A stretch of 64,000 nucleotides of DNA from CBDHEY01 sp965262305 (GCA_965262305.1 CBDHEY010000002.1:744001-808000), one strand, 5' to 3'; shown: positions 47,001-56,324, counted from the stretch's first letter. Made by a program: numbers and translations. The notes: a model not told the origin generated them from the letters alone.

Positions 47001-48084
47001 GACTGTCTTCCATACGGACTGAATCAAATACATCTTCGAATCCCGCATTGATCCAAGGTAGCGTTTCCATTTCTTCTGTCCAACGCTGTTTTACTATCGC
47101 ATTGTCTTGCAAGCGCGTATTGGTGTTATCCCAAAATCTCAATGATTCCCATAGAGGTTGGGTTTGCCAGTCTTGGTTAATCCAAGCGACCGCTTTGATT
47201 CGGTCAGTGTTTTTGTACATATCTAACCAAGGTTCAAAGTATCGAGACCACACTTGTTCGCCATTGGCTGTCTCTAATCGTGTTCCGTTAGTTGCCATTT
47301 CAGCAATCATAATTGGCTTATCATGAATTTCCGCGAGGTGAAACATGTTGCCATTGGTGTAGGTTGGTGAAGGACGAAGTGCTCTAGCAAATGCTGAGAA
47401 GGCAATCCAGTCGACATATTCAGGACCAGGGAAATAAACTGAAGAGCTGTTTTGATTTAAACCTTGCCATACAAAGGCAACGTTCGTTACGCCTTGTGCG
47501 CGAATGACGTCGACAATATGGCGATAAGCTGGAATAAACCTACGAGGACCACCATACTGGTTTGGACCATAGTCAAATTCGAAGCCAATACGCAAAAATA
47601 CCGGACGCCCAAAATTCTTAATCCAATTCGCAAGATAGATGATCTGTGCGTCGAACTCCCCTTCTGCGATAGGAACACTTTGACCTATAAATGCAAGACC
47701 AAGCGCTAACATAGTCCCATCAAATTGCTCGAACTCTTTGTAGGTATCTGCATAAAGTAAGCCTGCACCATAATCGACAATGGTATCGAGCCCCCAAAGC
47801 TCTGGAATAGTCGAGTAACTCGTAATACCTGCAGGCATTGGAAAGTGGTCAACATACCCATCGTTAAACGGTGGTACACCTGTTAAACCGCCACCAAACA
47901 CGGGTGTGATCGGAACATTGTTTTGAGGTGGCTTTCCACCAACGGCATTCAGGTCTTGGCCTACAAAGAATAGTTTTCGACCATCTTCTGGTTCGTATTT
48001 GGTATTTTGAGCGGCGTTTACAGCAACAGCTGAAAGACCCAAAACTAGTGCTATTATCTGACTTATTTTAAACATAATTCCCAT
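44008..48084 (-). CDS. Secreted multi-domain GH26-like glycosidase with PA14 domains and six repeats
   Basis: This 1358-residue protein has a signal peptide (cleavage near residue 24). The catalytic-looking domain (about 35-350) has a GH26-like layout, with candidate acid/base E169 in FLRIGFEFDY and candidate nucleophile E262 in PIMIAEMATNG. Two PA14 domains follow (about 375-520 and 527-675), each with GTGL(R/T)(A/T)TY(F/Y) starts and DDGMRVW/DNGVRIW motifs. Six Ig-like repeats of about 97 residues come next, each with a GGE(F/Y)SI(N/D)GG core. It ends in a 90-residue domain of unknown type (GNGAGIIYFLDQGWTGRWNYIC). GH26 enzymes cleave beta-mannans and related glycans. The substrate and even the family are inferences from pattern. 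An alternative ATG at 48075 would shorten the N-terminus by three residues. Confidence 0.8.
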   Translation of the reverse strand: MGIMFKISQIIALVLGLSAVAVNAAQNTKYEPEDGRKLFFVGQDLNAVGGKPPQNNVPITPVFGGGLTGVPPFNDGYVDHFPMPAGITSYSTIPELWGLDTIVDYGAGLLYADTYKEFEQFDGTMLALGLAFIGQSVPIAEGEFDAQIIYLANWIKNFGRPVFLRIGFEFDYGPNQYGGPRRFIPAYRHIVDVIRAQGVTNVAFVWQGLNQNSSSVYFPGPEYVDWIAFSAFARALRPSPTYTNGNMFHLAEIHDKPIMIAEMATNGTRLETANGEQVWSRYFEPWLDMYKNTDRIKAVAWINQDWQTQPLWESLRFWDNTNTRLQDNAIVKQRWTEEMETLPWINAGFEDVFDSVRMEDSLYDDASFDIIETVIEGGTGLRATYFNGTDFEEEILTIDETINIDLAGQTPHPEVPADNFSARWYGSIVAPNTGTYTILASSDDGMRVWANDEIRIDSWSIHRERTDYFKLDMVAGEPVPIVIEYYQTTAFAAAKLEWRGPNFARKFVAENYLFPADTPETIAPLEITDGTGLTTTYYDGTELETELTETVSTVDLSLGIGVSPLDSVPDDFFSIKWEGSLVAPVSGNFNFYFTVDNGVRIWFDDELMIDDWRSLSVREVSFNKAMEAGQPVKVRIEYFERRGPATARLEWESTSWAGFMPRQVIPANFLFPIGEEPQIIDDDTPADFSFAAASDVETSTIVESETVTISGINIPVDVSVTGGEFSINDGPFTSDAATLENGDTIKLRLTSSELMGTTTEASVTVGQGTATFSVTTVEADSIPDTFDLVDEINAPLSTEIISNEITVTGINVSISVSIDGGEFSINGGDFTSTAASVVDGDTLQVRLTSADTEATTTVATLTVGTISEEFSVQTEGIIGPDAFSFESVTDAATSIFVESEVVTISGLSGVSPITITGGEYSIDGGVYTDQEGSINNGQTLQLRVLTSGFNETSEAIVTVNDVTTGFAVSTEAEDTTPDAFAFTDIVDADLATVYTSAVITVTGINSSASISITGGLYSVNGGTFTSTAGSVVDGDQVQVQVESSSEFATEVSATLTIGGVSANYAVTTTVEDATPNSFMFESISNAALSTEYTSNTIVVSGINTAVTISIDSAEYSVNGSAFTSASTTVNSGDEVVVQLTSSAEFETSVSATLTIGGVSDTFLVTTLASDTTPDSFSFDSVTDAELSTEYTSNTITVSGINTAVAVSITGGEYSINGGVFADTASTVVEGDQISVRLTSADANEVSSTASLTVGGVSADFTITTEAAAPTRGDFGIENIGNGAGIIYFLDQGWTGRWNYICINDYCITGAKVGEYWELETTAQFAGGLVPGGSYNIQLKVQDDQSGQFISPNYPVIFE

Positions 48085-48491
48085 AAGTTATGCTCTTGAA
48101 GATAAATTTAAGGTTGAAGAAATCTTTCGGGTGTAAAATACGTCGACATTTATACATGTATGGTTTTTACACTTTCTTAAACAAATGTGGCAATTAGATG
48201 AAATAATTAGCTCTGTTTTGTGCTAAATGACGTATCTAGCGTTAAAAACTAATTAAAATAAACATTTAGACATTTATCGTAAATTTTCATATAAATCGCT
48301 AAGCTCTATAAGCAATTTGTTGGCCAACTTTATGAAAGACAATTTTGGTCTTTTTTTTATCTTTATTTATGGGAAGTACGTCTCCAACTTGGTAATGGTA
48401 CCGGCCTTTAAGGTCTGATGAATTTCGCTTATTTTGTTTTTGACTAAAGTAGCAATTATCGAAGAATTTTATTTTTTAACTGGAGAAAAAA
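48085..48491. other. 407-base divergent intergenic region
   Basis: This AT-rich gap lies between the minus-strand multi-domain gene and phhB on plus. No RNA or clear operator was recognised; it must hold the two promoters. Confidence 0.6.
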
Positions 48492-48827
48492 ATGAGTGAA
48501 CTACATAAAAATACATGTGAAGCTTGTCGTGTGGGAGCCCCATTAATTACTGATGCTGAAAAAGCTGAACTACTCCCTCAGATCCCAGATTGGGAAGTGA
48601 TATCAGTTGATAATATCGAACAACTTTCGCGTACATACAAATTCAATAACTTTTTAGAGGCAATGGCGTTTGCAGATCGTGTGGGAGAGATTGCTGAAGC
48701 CGAAGGACATCATCCAGCTATTTTGGTGGAGTGGGGCAAAGTAAATGTACGCTGGTGGACGCATAAAATTAATGGTTTACACAAGAATGATCTGGTCATG
48801 GCTGCAAAAACAGATACACTAATTTAA
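48492..48827 (+). CDS. phhB: 4a-hydroxytetrahydrobiopterin dehydratase PhhB
   Basis: PhhB recycles the pterin cofactor of phenylalanine hydroxylase. The 111-residue protein has the family core (N-terminal CEACRVGAP, then FNNFLEAMAFADRVGEIAEAEGHHP, with the catalytic EGHHPAI motif, and VNVRWWTHKINGLHKND). phhA is not next to it, which is not rare. It is followed by the small zinc-ribbon gene. Confidence 0.95.
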   Translation: MSELHKNTCEACRVGAPLITDAEKAELLPQIPDWEVISVDNIEQLSRTYKFNNFLEAMAFADRVGEIAEAEGHHPAILVEWGKVNVRWWTHKINGLHKNDLVMAAKTDTLI

Positions 48828-48855
48828 TATTCCAAAACTTTTGGGAGAAACGACT

Positions 48856-49041
48856 ATGGGTGATGTCATCCCATTTAAGAAAAAAACCTTAAAAGAAAAA
48901 CACAAAGGAAAAACCTTGTGTAAAAATGGGTTTCATAAATGGGAAGTTTTAACAGAAAAAAAATTTGATGTAAAACAAGGAAAGCTCGTCACTGTATATA
49001 AGTGCGCTAGGTGCGGAAAAGAAAAAACGGAGCTATTGTAA
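48856..49041 (+). CDS. Small zinc-ribbon-like protein
   Basis: The 61-residue protein starts MGDVIPFKKKTLK and has a Cys-x7-... / CARC pattern (C22, then CARCGK near the end), with a His and Trp after the first Cys. This may be a one-site zinc ribbon. The ATG at 48856 with GGGAGA upstream is chosen; a TTG at 48841 would add five residues. I know no function for it; it sits 28 bases behind phhB. Confidence 0.75.
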   Translation: MGDVIPFKKKTLKEKHKGKTLCKNGFHKWEVLTEKKFDVKQGKLVTVYKCARCGKEKTELL

Positions 49042-49069
49042 AAAAACTCCCTCGGATACCCAAGGGAGT
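49041..49069 (-). terminator. Intrinsic terminator of the lipoprotein gene
   Basis: ACTCCCT (49046-49052) and AGGGAGT (49063-49069) form a 7-bp stem. Read on the minus strand it is followed by a T run, so it ends the lipoprotein gene. Confidence 0.85.
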
Positions 49070-49116
49070 CAGTGGTTGCTTACTATTCTGAGGGGTGGAA
49101 AGCGCAACCAAAAAGA

Positions 49117-51711
49117 CTAAGGAAGAACGTAGTTGGTAACAATCTGGACTTCTCCAGTAGAACTGATAATGTAAAGAGCGTCACCATTGTTTGAGACTGT
49201 AACATTCCACGGATTGATCACTTCCGCTTCGCAAACTTGGTTATCCGTTACTTGCATACTCTGTGGAGACCCTATAAACAATTCGCTATTGCCATCTTCA
49301 TCAATTCGATAAAATTGATTCAGCGCTCCCGCTGGCGCGTAAACATACCCGTTTGAATAAGCGAGATGATTGACATTGGCGACTTGATTGTTTTCGCCGC
49401 TCACAGTCGTAAATAGCGTGGCTTGCTCATTTTCAACCTTATAAATCTCGCCGGTTGAAAAATTAGAAGCGAAGACAGCCCCTTGTCCATTTTGAGTTAA
49501 TCCAGCTACCCCACATCCGTTATCATCACCGGCAATATCGTATGTATTAAGAAGATCTCCTTCTGCGGAATATTGACGTATCTCATCTGGGCCACACAGC
49601 GCAGCAAAGATATTTCCATCTATGTCAACGAGGACATCATTAACGTTTATTAAGTCACCTAAAAATAAGGTGACGTTGCCTTCGGGATCAATTTTGTGAA
49701 TAGCACTACCAAAAAAACTGGCAGTATAGAGATTGCCGTCGGAATCAAAATCTAAGCCATTAACTGATTGAACCGCGTTATTGAGCGATACGTTTGTTAC
49801 CTCTCCCGCGGAATTGATAACGCTGTAGTCATTGCCTCCGCCAACAAGTAGATTTCCTTCACCGTCAACATGAGATCCATCTCTAACCGCATTAAGGTTT
49901 GCGAGTGTTGATGTGAATTGGTATGGGTCAGGGTTGACACTAATTTTTTTCAAGTTGCCATTTGCAGCAACCAATAACAACTGCTGATTATCCGGTGATA
50001 CCGTGATATTACCGATGGCTCCAAAATTTGCTTCGCTGATATGTCCATCAATGACATTAGTTGATAGGTCTCCAGCAAACATTTCCACTTGACCATCGGT
50101 AACATTCATTCTGAAAATTTGGCTTTGCGTCCCATGAGGGATATATAAGTATCCGTCCACATAACTCATTTGGTTGATGTTGCCGTTAATAGTGCCAAGT
50201 AGAGAGAAGTTTGCCTCAGTATCATATTTATACACATTGCCGTTTGACCAGTTTGCGATATAAACATTATCGTTTTCATCAATGGCAATACCAATAGGCT
50301 GGTTTAGGCCATTATCTGATATCAGGGTTTCGATTTGGCCATCCGTTGAGATCTTGAATAGATTATTAGTATCAAAAGAGGAAACAAAAACCTCATCTTG
50401 ACTATTTATCGCGAGCCCGGCAGCACCATCCACGCTCTCAGTTAATACAGACATGTTATAGTCTTGATCGATGATAACGACTTGGTCTCCTGAGTAATCG
50501 GCAATAATCAAATCTTGTTGGCTGTTGAATTCAAGATTGACAGGTGCGAGTAAGCCTGGCAGAGCAATGACTTCTCTTTGTCCTGAAGCGGAGATTTTAA
50601 TAAGCCGCTCTTCGGTGCCTTCGTTAATTCCACCTGTTAAGTAAATATCTCCATTTGAGGCGACAGTAATGCTATCAACGGCTGTGTCGACGTTGGTAAT
50701 GTCGGTTACATAGTCGAAGAATGTTTTGCCTGTGTCTTCTGGATTAAACTCCACATAGTCAATATAAACGTCTTGATTTCCGTCCAATGAGCGGATGCTT
50801 AATACATCATCGGCATCAATATTTATATTTAATCCTATTTTCTTAACGCCAGTTTGGGTGGTGAGGTTGAGTGTTTCAATAACTTGATCGTTTAATAAAA
50901 CGCTTATAGATTGATTAGTTTCTGTTAAATATCCAATTGTTATTGAATTGGCGATATGGTCTGTTGAAACACTTAACCCGTTCTCTGAACCGCCTGGAAT
51001 TAATAACATTTTTGATGCCGAAGCGACAGTAGATATTTCCTCAACGCTATTACCTATGATGTCTGTATTTTCGGCTTCGAATCGTATACTCGGATCTGAG
51101 TGAGCGCATGATGACAAACTTGGTGGTGGAAATGGGGTTGCTTCTACTTGAGGCTCAGGATGAAATTCTACAAAGTCCACATTCATCGCAAAATCTCCTT
51201 GCTCGTTGAATATAGTTACTGTTGCATTTTCTGGAATATCTATATTTTTAATTGTTTCCAGGTAAGTTCCAACCCAGCTTCCACTTGAGTCGAAAATGAT
51301 ATTGCCTGCATTTTCGCTATTTACACTCACAGAAATTTCGCCTCTTAATTGGCTTGCATACCTTACCGTTATAGATTGCGAGGCTGGAACATTCGATAAG
51401 GAAAACCCATTGCCTACTTGATCGAGAAATCCAACTCCCTCCCCATTTGAAGCTGCGTCATCTAGATAAACTTGTGCCGCGCCATTTAGAGATCCATCTT
51501 CGGCTTCGAAGATAGCTGGCTGTTGAGCTACAGGTGTTGGTGTAGGAGTGGGAGAAAATGTGGGTGTAGGCGCTGATGTTGGAGTTGATGTTGGACTAGT
51601 GATTGATTGGGGTGTTCTTGTTGATTCTGGATTAGGATTGTCGTCATTTCCTCCACCACAGGCGGATAATAATAAGCTAAAAATTAATGCGAGTATTAAA
51701 TTGTGTTTCAT
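49117..51711 (-). CDS. Lipoprotein with two CBM-like domains and an NHL-type beta-propeller
   Basis: The 864-residue protein starts with a lipobox (LSAC, lipidated Cys18), so it is anchored to a membrane, probably the outer one. A Pro/Thr/Ser-rich linker (about 23-63) leads to two CBM6/35-like beta-sandwiches (about 66-190 and 205-330; each begins with an (F)EAE(D/N) motif and ends with (V/I)DFVEF or YIDYVEF). The rest (about 335-860) is a series of NHL/SMP-30-like repeats with the pattern G-(I/L)-A-(I/F)-D-x-(D/N)-(D/G)-N-(V/I)-Y. A role as a surface glycan-binding partner of the TonB receptor encoded next is likely. Confidence 0.85.
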   Translation of the reverse strand: MKHNLILALIFSLLLSACGGGNDDNPNPESTRTPQSITSPTSTPTSAPTPTFSPTPTPTPVAQQPAIFEAEDGSLNGAAQVYLDDAASNGEGVGFLDQVGNGFSLSNVPASQSITVRYASQLRGEISVSVNSENAGNIIFDSSGSWVGTYLETIKNIDIPENATVTIFNEQGDFAMNVDFVEFHPEPQVEATPFPPPSLSSCAHSDPSIRFEAENTDIIGNSVEEISTVASASKMLLIPGGSENGLSVSTDHIANSITIGYLTETNQSISVLLNDQVIETLNLTTQTGVKKIGLNINIDADDVLSIRSLDGNQDVYIDYVEFNPEDTGKTFFDYVTDITNVDTAVDSITVASNGDIYLTGGINEGTEERLIKISASGQREVIALPGLLAPVNLEFNSQQDLIIADYSGDQVVIIDQDYNMSVLTESVDGAAGLAINSQDEVFVSSFDTNNLFKISTDGQIETLISDNGLNQPIGIAIDENDNVYIANWSNGNVYKYDTEANFSLLGTINGNINQMSYVDGYLYIPHGTQSQIFRMNVTDGQVEMFAGDLSTNVIDGHISEANFGAIGNITVSPDNQQLLLVAANGNLKKISVNPDPYQFTSTLANLNAVRDGSHVDGEGNLLVGGGNDYSVINSAGEVTNVSLNNAVQSVNGLDFDSDGNLYTASFFGSAIHKIDPEGNVTLFLGDLINVNDVLVDIDGNIFAALCGPDEIRQYSAEGDLLNTYDIAGDDNGCGVAGLTQNGQGAVFASNFSTGEIYKVENEQATLFTTVSGENNQVANVNHLAYSNGYVYAPAGALNQFYRIDEDGNSELFIGSPQSMQVTDNQVCEAEVINPWNVTVSNNGDALYIISSTGEVQIVTNYVLP

Positions 51712-51797
51712 TCCATTCTCCGTTAAGTAATTGTTATATTTACTAAGCGGAAGGACGTAAATTATTAAAGGAGTCGAACTAGTTTGTTCAAGTAGGT

Positions 51798-54593
51798 TTA
51801 CATATTTAACGAGAACGAAATTCCATAGGTTCTCGGTTTTGAATAAGTAGAGGCAAAACCCGATGAGCTAAAAAAAGTTTCAGCTATACGATTACGTGTT
51901 GTTTCTCCGGTGATATTTTCAATAAAGAGTTTTATTCCGACATTGTTGTTAACATTACTCCAGCTAAGTGAAAAGTCGATTTTATTGAAATCATGCTGCC
52001 GGGAAAAATTATCGACTTGATATTCAATTCCAGTAAATTGATCTAAAAATAAATTGTCTTCTCTATTATACAAGTCAAGGTAATAGTCATCAGAATAAAA
52101 AAACTGGAGTAGAGGCGTTATCCTACCTTTCGATGTATAAAAATCATGTTCATAAGAGAAGTTAAATGTGTAAGCTGGAGCATGGGTTAATCTGTTACCT
52201 GAAAGGTCCCGAAAACCCAAAGATGCCAAGAAAGGATCTTCGGATGGTGGGTTCCAGGGGTCTCCATTAAAGTAGATCCCATCTGGGATATCATATTTAT
52301 CAATTTTTGTATCAATGAAACTTGCGTTGATATCAAACCTTCCACCTCGTTCTCGCTCGAAACTTAACGTTAATTCAATTCCTTGGTTAGTTGCATCGGC
52401 ATTATTCTGGATATCGGTAATAAGGTAATCTGTTGCGATTCCATCGCCATCGAAATCTGCATAGCGATTTCCTGCTACATGCATATCCTTGTGTTTCGCT
52501 TGGAATAGAACGGTATTTATATAAAGCTTTCTATTTAATAGATAGGCTTCACTCTCAAGTTCAATATTGATACTTTTCTGCGCTTTTATGTTTTCTGCAG
52601 ATTGCAAGGCGCCAGGTCTATGCCCGGATGATACTTTAAGCGTTGAAGACAGGTTTTTATTTTTTTGTACTTTAGAGCCTATTTCAAATGTTGCTTTTCT
52701 CCAAGTTTGGCTAGTGTTTAATGTCGAAAATACAAAGCATAGTTGCTCGGGAGAGGCTCCGAACCTTGAACCTCCAAATCTTTCCCCTCCCAATAGGTTT
52801 GGTGAAATATATAGGTTGTCTGGTATCTCGCTATTTAAGCTGGGAACACCTGGCAGGTTTATATTCACGCCATCACAGCGAATTATCTGTTCATCTTCTA
52901 CTGTGGTTCGATTTTTAGAATAACGACCTCCTGAAAAAAAACTCAAATTCTTATTTAACGAATACTGGAGCTTTCCGTAGAAGTCCAAAAATTGGAGTGT
53001 TGTTTTAGGAGTTTGTAAAAAATTTCCGTTTTGAGTCAAAGCCTGACCATTATCATCTTGTACTAGGCCGTCTAACTCAGAGTCCATCTTGCTTAATAGA
53101 TCTTCAAAGTACAGTCCGAATAACCATTTGGTTCGAGATGCATCTTTAGAGTTATATACTTCAAAATTGTAATTTATTTTTTCTGAATTTCGGTAATTAA
53201 TTCTAAATTCGCGTTTTTCTCCTAGTCGACCCAGATCCGAATCCTCCTGAGAAGAATAATTCAGGTCAGTCCAACCTAAACGGTGATCATAATTGATTTG
53301 GTTATTATTATAGTGAAGGTAAGAAGACAATATTTGAAATTTTGCGTTTATTCGTCCTGGCGTATCCACAACTGCGGCACGACCATGGCGATTTACCAAA
53401 AACGGATCGAGAAAAGCGTTTCCACTATTATTTTGTGTGTGAGATTCGTAGCTAATTAGCCATAGAAAATCATCCTTTGGTCGCCAAAGACTGCTTAGCC
53501 GCCATGCGTGCTCATCGGCATTTTCGTAATCTTCTATATTGGTATTGGGGGAGGTTCTATTGTTTGTAAAAGGTAGATCATCATAGTTTGGATAATGTAG
53601 TTCAGGAACTACTGCGCTGTTATCGACGATGCGGTAGTCTTTCCACGTTTCGACATACCCTTTGTGATAATTATAGTGGGAGGATAGCCTAAAAGAGTGT
53701 GTGTTAGAAGTGGGTAAATTTATCATACCTTGTAAAGTTTCTCGTTCGAATTTTCCAACAGTAACTTCAATAGATGCGAGTTTTTTATCAAGGATAGGTG
53801 GAGCGGATTCCAAGTAAACGCTACCGGCGACTGAAGCTCGGCCTGTTTCAGTGTTTTGGCTACCTTTTAAAATTTTTGTTGAATTAAGGTCAAATAAAGA
53901 GAGTACGGCTATTTCAGTAGGTAAAAGGTAAACATTATTATGATGAAAAGCTACAGGAGCAGTGGATTGAACTACGAGCCCTCGATTGTCTATTCCTCGA
54001 ATATTTATATTTGCGACATTAGCTTCTGAATTGGCGGAAAAAACATTTGGTATATGCTTTGTAATGGAATCGAAGTTTTCTATATCGTTTTTGGTCAAAA
54101 AAATAGAGTCTAGAATCATCATTGATGTTTGTGAAATATTGGGTCTGTTATCCCTAGATCGTCCAAATACAAAAACCTCTTCAACAGGATTTTGATCAAC
54201 TTTTTTGTCTGCGATATTTTCTAGTTTTTTTAGATCGACAGCTTTGATGTTTTCTGGTTCTAAGATTATGAACCCTCCTCCTTTGTTTGATTGAACTTCA
54301 AGTTCTGTTCCTTCAACCATTTTCTTTAATGCGTCTAGTGCAAGGTAGGTTCCTTTTACTTCATTACTAATATGCGCATTTAAAGTTTGAGGGAGACCGA
54401 TAACAATGCGGTTATACACCGCAGAAAAATCGATAAGAGCTTCGGAGAGGGGTTGAGTGGCAATGTGAATTTTTTGGGGTTGTTCTGCCGCGATTGATTT
54501 ATTAGAGTAAATTGCTAACAATAAAATTGCTACAGCACAAGCTACCAACTTTTTGAAGTAAATAGTTCTTATCTTCTTCGATTTATTCTTCAC
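51798..54593 (-). CDS. TonB-dependent receptor with N-terminal STN signalling domain
   Basis: This 931-residue outer-membrane receptor has a signal peptide, an STN/secretin-like domain (about 41-112: IHIATQPLSEALIDFSAVYNR), a plug domain (about 140-270) and a 22-strand barrel. It ends SFSLNM, close to the C-terminal aromatic rule of Omp85-assembled proteins, and Cys residues in one external loop may form a disulfide. The STN domain points to cell-surface signalling: the substrate triggers FecR, then the FecI sigma factor. fecR and fecI lie upstream in the same direction. The substrate could be iron-siderophore or a glycan; the lipoprotein next door and the GH26-like gene favour a glycan, but this is inference. 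Confidence 0.93.
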   Translation of the reverse strand: MKNKSKKIRTIYFKKLVACAVAILLLAIYSNKSIAAEQPQKIHIATQPLSEALIDFSAVYNRIVIGLPQTLNAHISNEVKGTYLALDALKKMVEGTELEVQSNKGGGFIILEPENIKAVDLKKLENIADKKVDQNPVEEVFVFGRSRDNRPNISQTSMMILDSIFLTKNDIENFDSITKHIPNVFSANSEANVANINIRGIDNRGLVVQSTAPVAFHHNNVYLLPTEIAVLSLFDLNSTKILKGSQNTETGRASVAGSVYLESAPPILDKKLASIEVTVGKFERETLQGMINLPTSNTHSFRLSSHYNYHKGYVETWKDYRIVDNSAVVPELHYPNYDDLPFTNNRTSPNTNIEDYENADEHAWRLSSLWRPKDDFLWLISYESHTQNNSGNAFLDPFLVNRHGRAAVVDTPGRINAKFQILSSYLHYNNNQINYDHRLGWTDLNYSSQEDSDLGRLGEKREFRINYRNSEKINYNFEVYNSKDASRTKWLFGLYFEDLLSKMDSELDGLVQDDNGQALTQNGNFLQTPKTTLQFLDFYGKLQYSLNKNLSFFSGGRYSKNRTTVEDEQIIRCDGVNINLPGVPSLNSEIPDNLYISPNLLGGERFGGSRFGASPEQLCFVFSTLNTSQTWRKATFEIGSKVQKNKNLSSTLKVSSGHRPGALQSAENIKAQKSINIELESEAYLLNRKLYINTVLFQAKHKDMHVAGNRYADFDGDGIATDYLITDIQNNADATNQGIELTLSFERERGGRFDINASFIDTKIDKYDIPDGIYFNGDPWNPPSEDPFLASLGFRDLSGNRLTHAPAYTFNFSYEHDFYTSKGRITPLLQFFYSDDYYLDLYNREDNLFLDQFTGIEYQVDNFSRQHDFNKIDFSLSWSNVNNNVGIKLFIENITGETTRNRIAETFFSSSGFASTYSKPRTYGISFSLNM

Positions 54594-54608
54594 ATTTATT
54601 GTTGTTAG

Positions 54609-55676
54609 TTATATGGATCTCTTTGGTAGGATCAAAATTCTATTGTCTGATTCCTCGTAAACTTTTACTGGTAAAAGCTGCTCTAGCATAAACGCCATTT
54701 CTTTGATTTGATCAATTCTAAACGAAGTGGTAACACGAAGATTTTCGAGATCTTTATGTCCTAGCGTAATTGTTCCATTGTGGAAGCGGTTTGCATCATC
54801 TACTATTTCATTCAAATAGGCGTCACGATAGGTCAATCGTCCTTTTCTCCAACTGGAGGTCGTATTAGGGTCGCTTTTCACGATATCGCCAAAAGAGTCA
54901 TACTGCTTACCTATTATTGCAAGCTGCTGTCCTTCTGTTAAGCGAATTCTTTTTTTACTCTTTGAGGTTCCTACATCAACAATGCCCTCTGCAACAGTAA
55001 CTTGCGCTTTTTTATTTCTTAGGTGAACTTCAAATTCTGTTCCTATTACCTCAATTTTCATTTTCCCAGAAGATATTTCGAATGGGATACGTTCTCCTGT
55101 ATCGTTGATTATAGGAGCCACATCAAAATAGGCTTGTCCTTTAACAAGTTTTATATTTCGCTGATCTCTTTCAATGCTCACATCAATTTGAGTGTTAGCA
55201 CTCAAAGAAACTTTACTTCCATCTTCTAGTATTACGTCACTAATTTCGCCTTTTGCTGTGACATAACTTGAGAATTCGTGAGATGGAGACGTTGAAAATA
55301 GCAGGATTAATCCAATAAAAACTATGCAAGTAGATGCAAGTGCACCGTAGGCATATTTTGGAAAAAACCAAGTATACAATTTATCCCATATTGGAAAACT
55401 AGCAGGCTCTAGCATATTGTCAGGCGGCTTAATTTCATGAGAACCCGTCTTTTCGATTGATAATGATTCAATGGAAAAGGTATCTTCTGGCAAAAGTGAA
55501 ATATCATTCCAAATTTTTTCAAAAGCAAAATAGGTTTCTGCGTGAAGTGGCGAGGTAGAAAGCCAGTTTTCAAATGCGCTTTCTTGGTCTTCAGTTAGTG
55601 TCGATGTAGTTTTCAAAACGAACCAATCACTTGCTTCGTTTTCAATTTCTTCGATATTTTCTGTGCAATTATTCAC
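54609..55676 (-). CDS. FecR family anti-sigma / signal transducer
   Basis: The 355-residue protein has an N-terminal DUF4880-type region (ASDWFVLKTTSTLTEDQ, then W-L motifs at HAETYFAFEKIW), one membrane helix (about 112-132), the periplasmic FecR domain (TAKGEISDVILEDGSKVSLSANT) and a C-terminal secretin/STN-interacting domain (about 285-350). It controls FecI activity in response to the TonB receptor encoded just downstream (16 bases apart). Its ATG overlaps the fecI stop by 4 bases. Confidence 0.93.
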   Translation of the reverse strand: MNNCTENIEEIENEASDWFVLKTTSTLTEDQESAFENWLSTSPLHAETYFAFEKIWNDISLLPEDTFSIESLSIEKTGSHEIKPPDNMLEPASFPIWDKLYTWFFPKYAYGALASTCIVFIGLILLFSTSPSHEFSSYVTAKGEISDVILEDGSKVSLSANTQIDVSIERDQRNIKLVKGQAYFDVAPIINDTGERIPFEISSGKMKIEVIGTEFEVHLRNKKAQVTVAEGIVDVGTSKSKKRIRLTEGQQLAIIGKQYDSFGDIVKSDPNTTSSWRKGRLTYRDAYLNEIVDDANRFHNGTITLGHKDLENLRVTTSFRIDQIKEMAFMLEQLLPVKVYEESDNRILILPKRSI

Positions 55677-56212
55677 TTATTGTCTACCTCTGATGAGGTC
55701 TTATCCAGTGCATGTTTCAATTCTACCAGAGCTTTAGATAGGTGTTTACGTACGGCTGCTTCGGTAACTCCAGCAGATTTTGCTATCTCAACATTTGATA
55801 AGTTTTCGAACCGGCTTTGTTTTATAAATAATTTCCTACGCTCTGACATACCGTCTATGGTTTGCTTCAATATTCGTAGTTGTTGCTTGGCAATACTAAT
55901 TCTAGCCGGGTCGTCAATTGTGTCGTCAATGTCTTGATTAATCGCTTGTTCTTCTGACACCCATTTATTATGACGGTCTTGATTTCTCAATTGGTCAATA
56001 ACTAGGTTATTTGCGATTCTGTACAAATACGCTCGAGGATTTTCTAAGTGATCGATTTCGTCCATATTTGTGAGTTTGGTAAACGTCATTTGGACATAGT
56101 CCTCAGCCTCAGCAACATTAATATAAAATTTTTTGCTCAAATAACTCGTCAATGCCCCACTATGATCGGAGTATAACTGACTTATTTGCCGCTCGCTTTT
56201 ATGCATATGCAT
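55673..56212 (-). CDS. FecI-type ECF sigma factor
   Basis: The 179-residue protein has sigma region 2 (YVQMTFTKLTNMD and AYLYRIANNLVIDQLRN) and region 4 with a helix-turn-helix (SNVEIAKSAGVTEAAVRKHLSKAL). It lies first in the fecI-fecR-receptor operon and overlaps fecR by 4 bases. It probably activates the receptor and linked genes when the STN domain signals. Confidence 0.92.
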   Translation of the reverse strand: MHMHKSERQISQLYSDHSGALTSYLSKKFYINVAEAEDYVQMTFTKLTNMDEIDHLENPRAYLYRIANNLVIDQLRNQDRHNKWVSEEQAINQDIDDTIDDPARISIAKQQLRILKQTIDGMSERRKLFIKQSRFENLSNVEIAKSAGVTEAAVRKHLSKALVELKHALDKTSSEVDNK

Positions 56213-56324
56213 TTTAGTTATTTTATTATTAGTTTTCCCTTAGACGCACAACTAGCTTCAATTCGAACCCCATGTAAGAGGTTGATTAAGAAATGCCTGT
56301 GCTTCTGGGCTTAGAAAATCTCTT

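Noticed and set aside
46051..47709. Several plus-strand frames of 60-90 codons inside the GH26-like gene (e.g. 46624-46824, 47048-47326, 47464-47709)
   Set aside because: They are antisense to a long intact coding frame with clear domains and have no family features or RBS.
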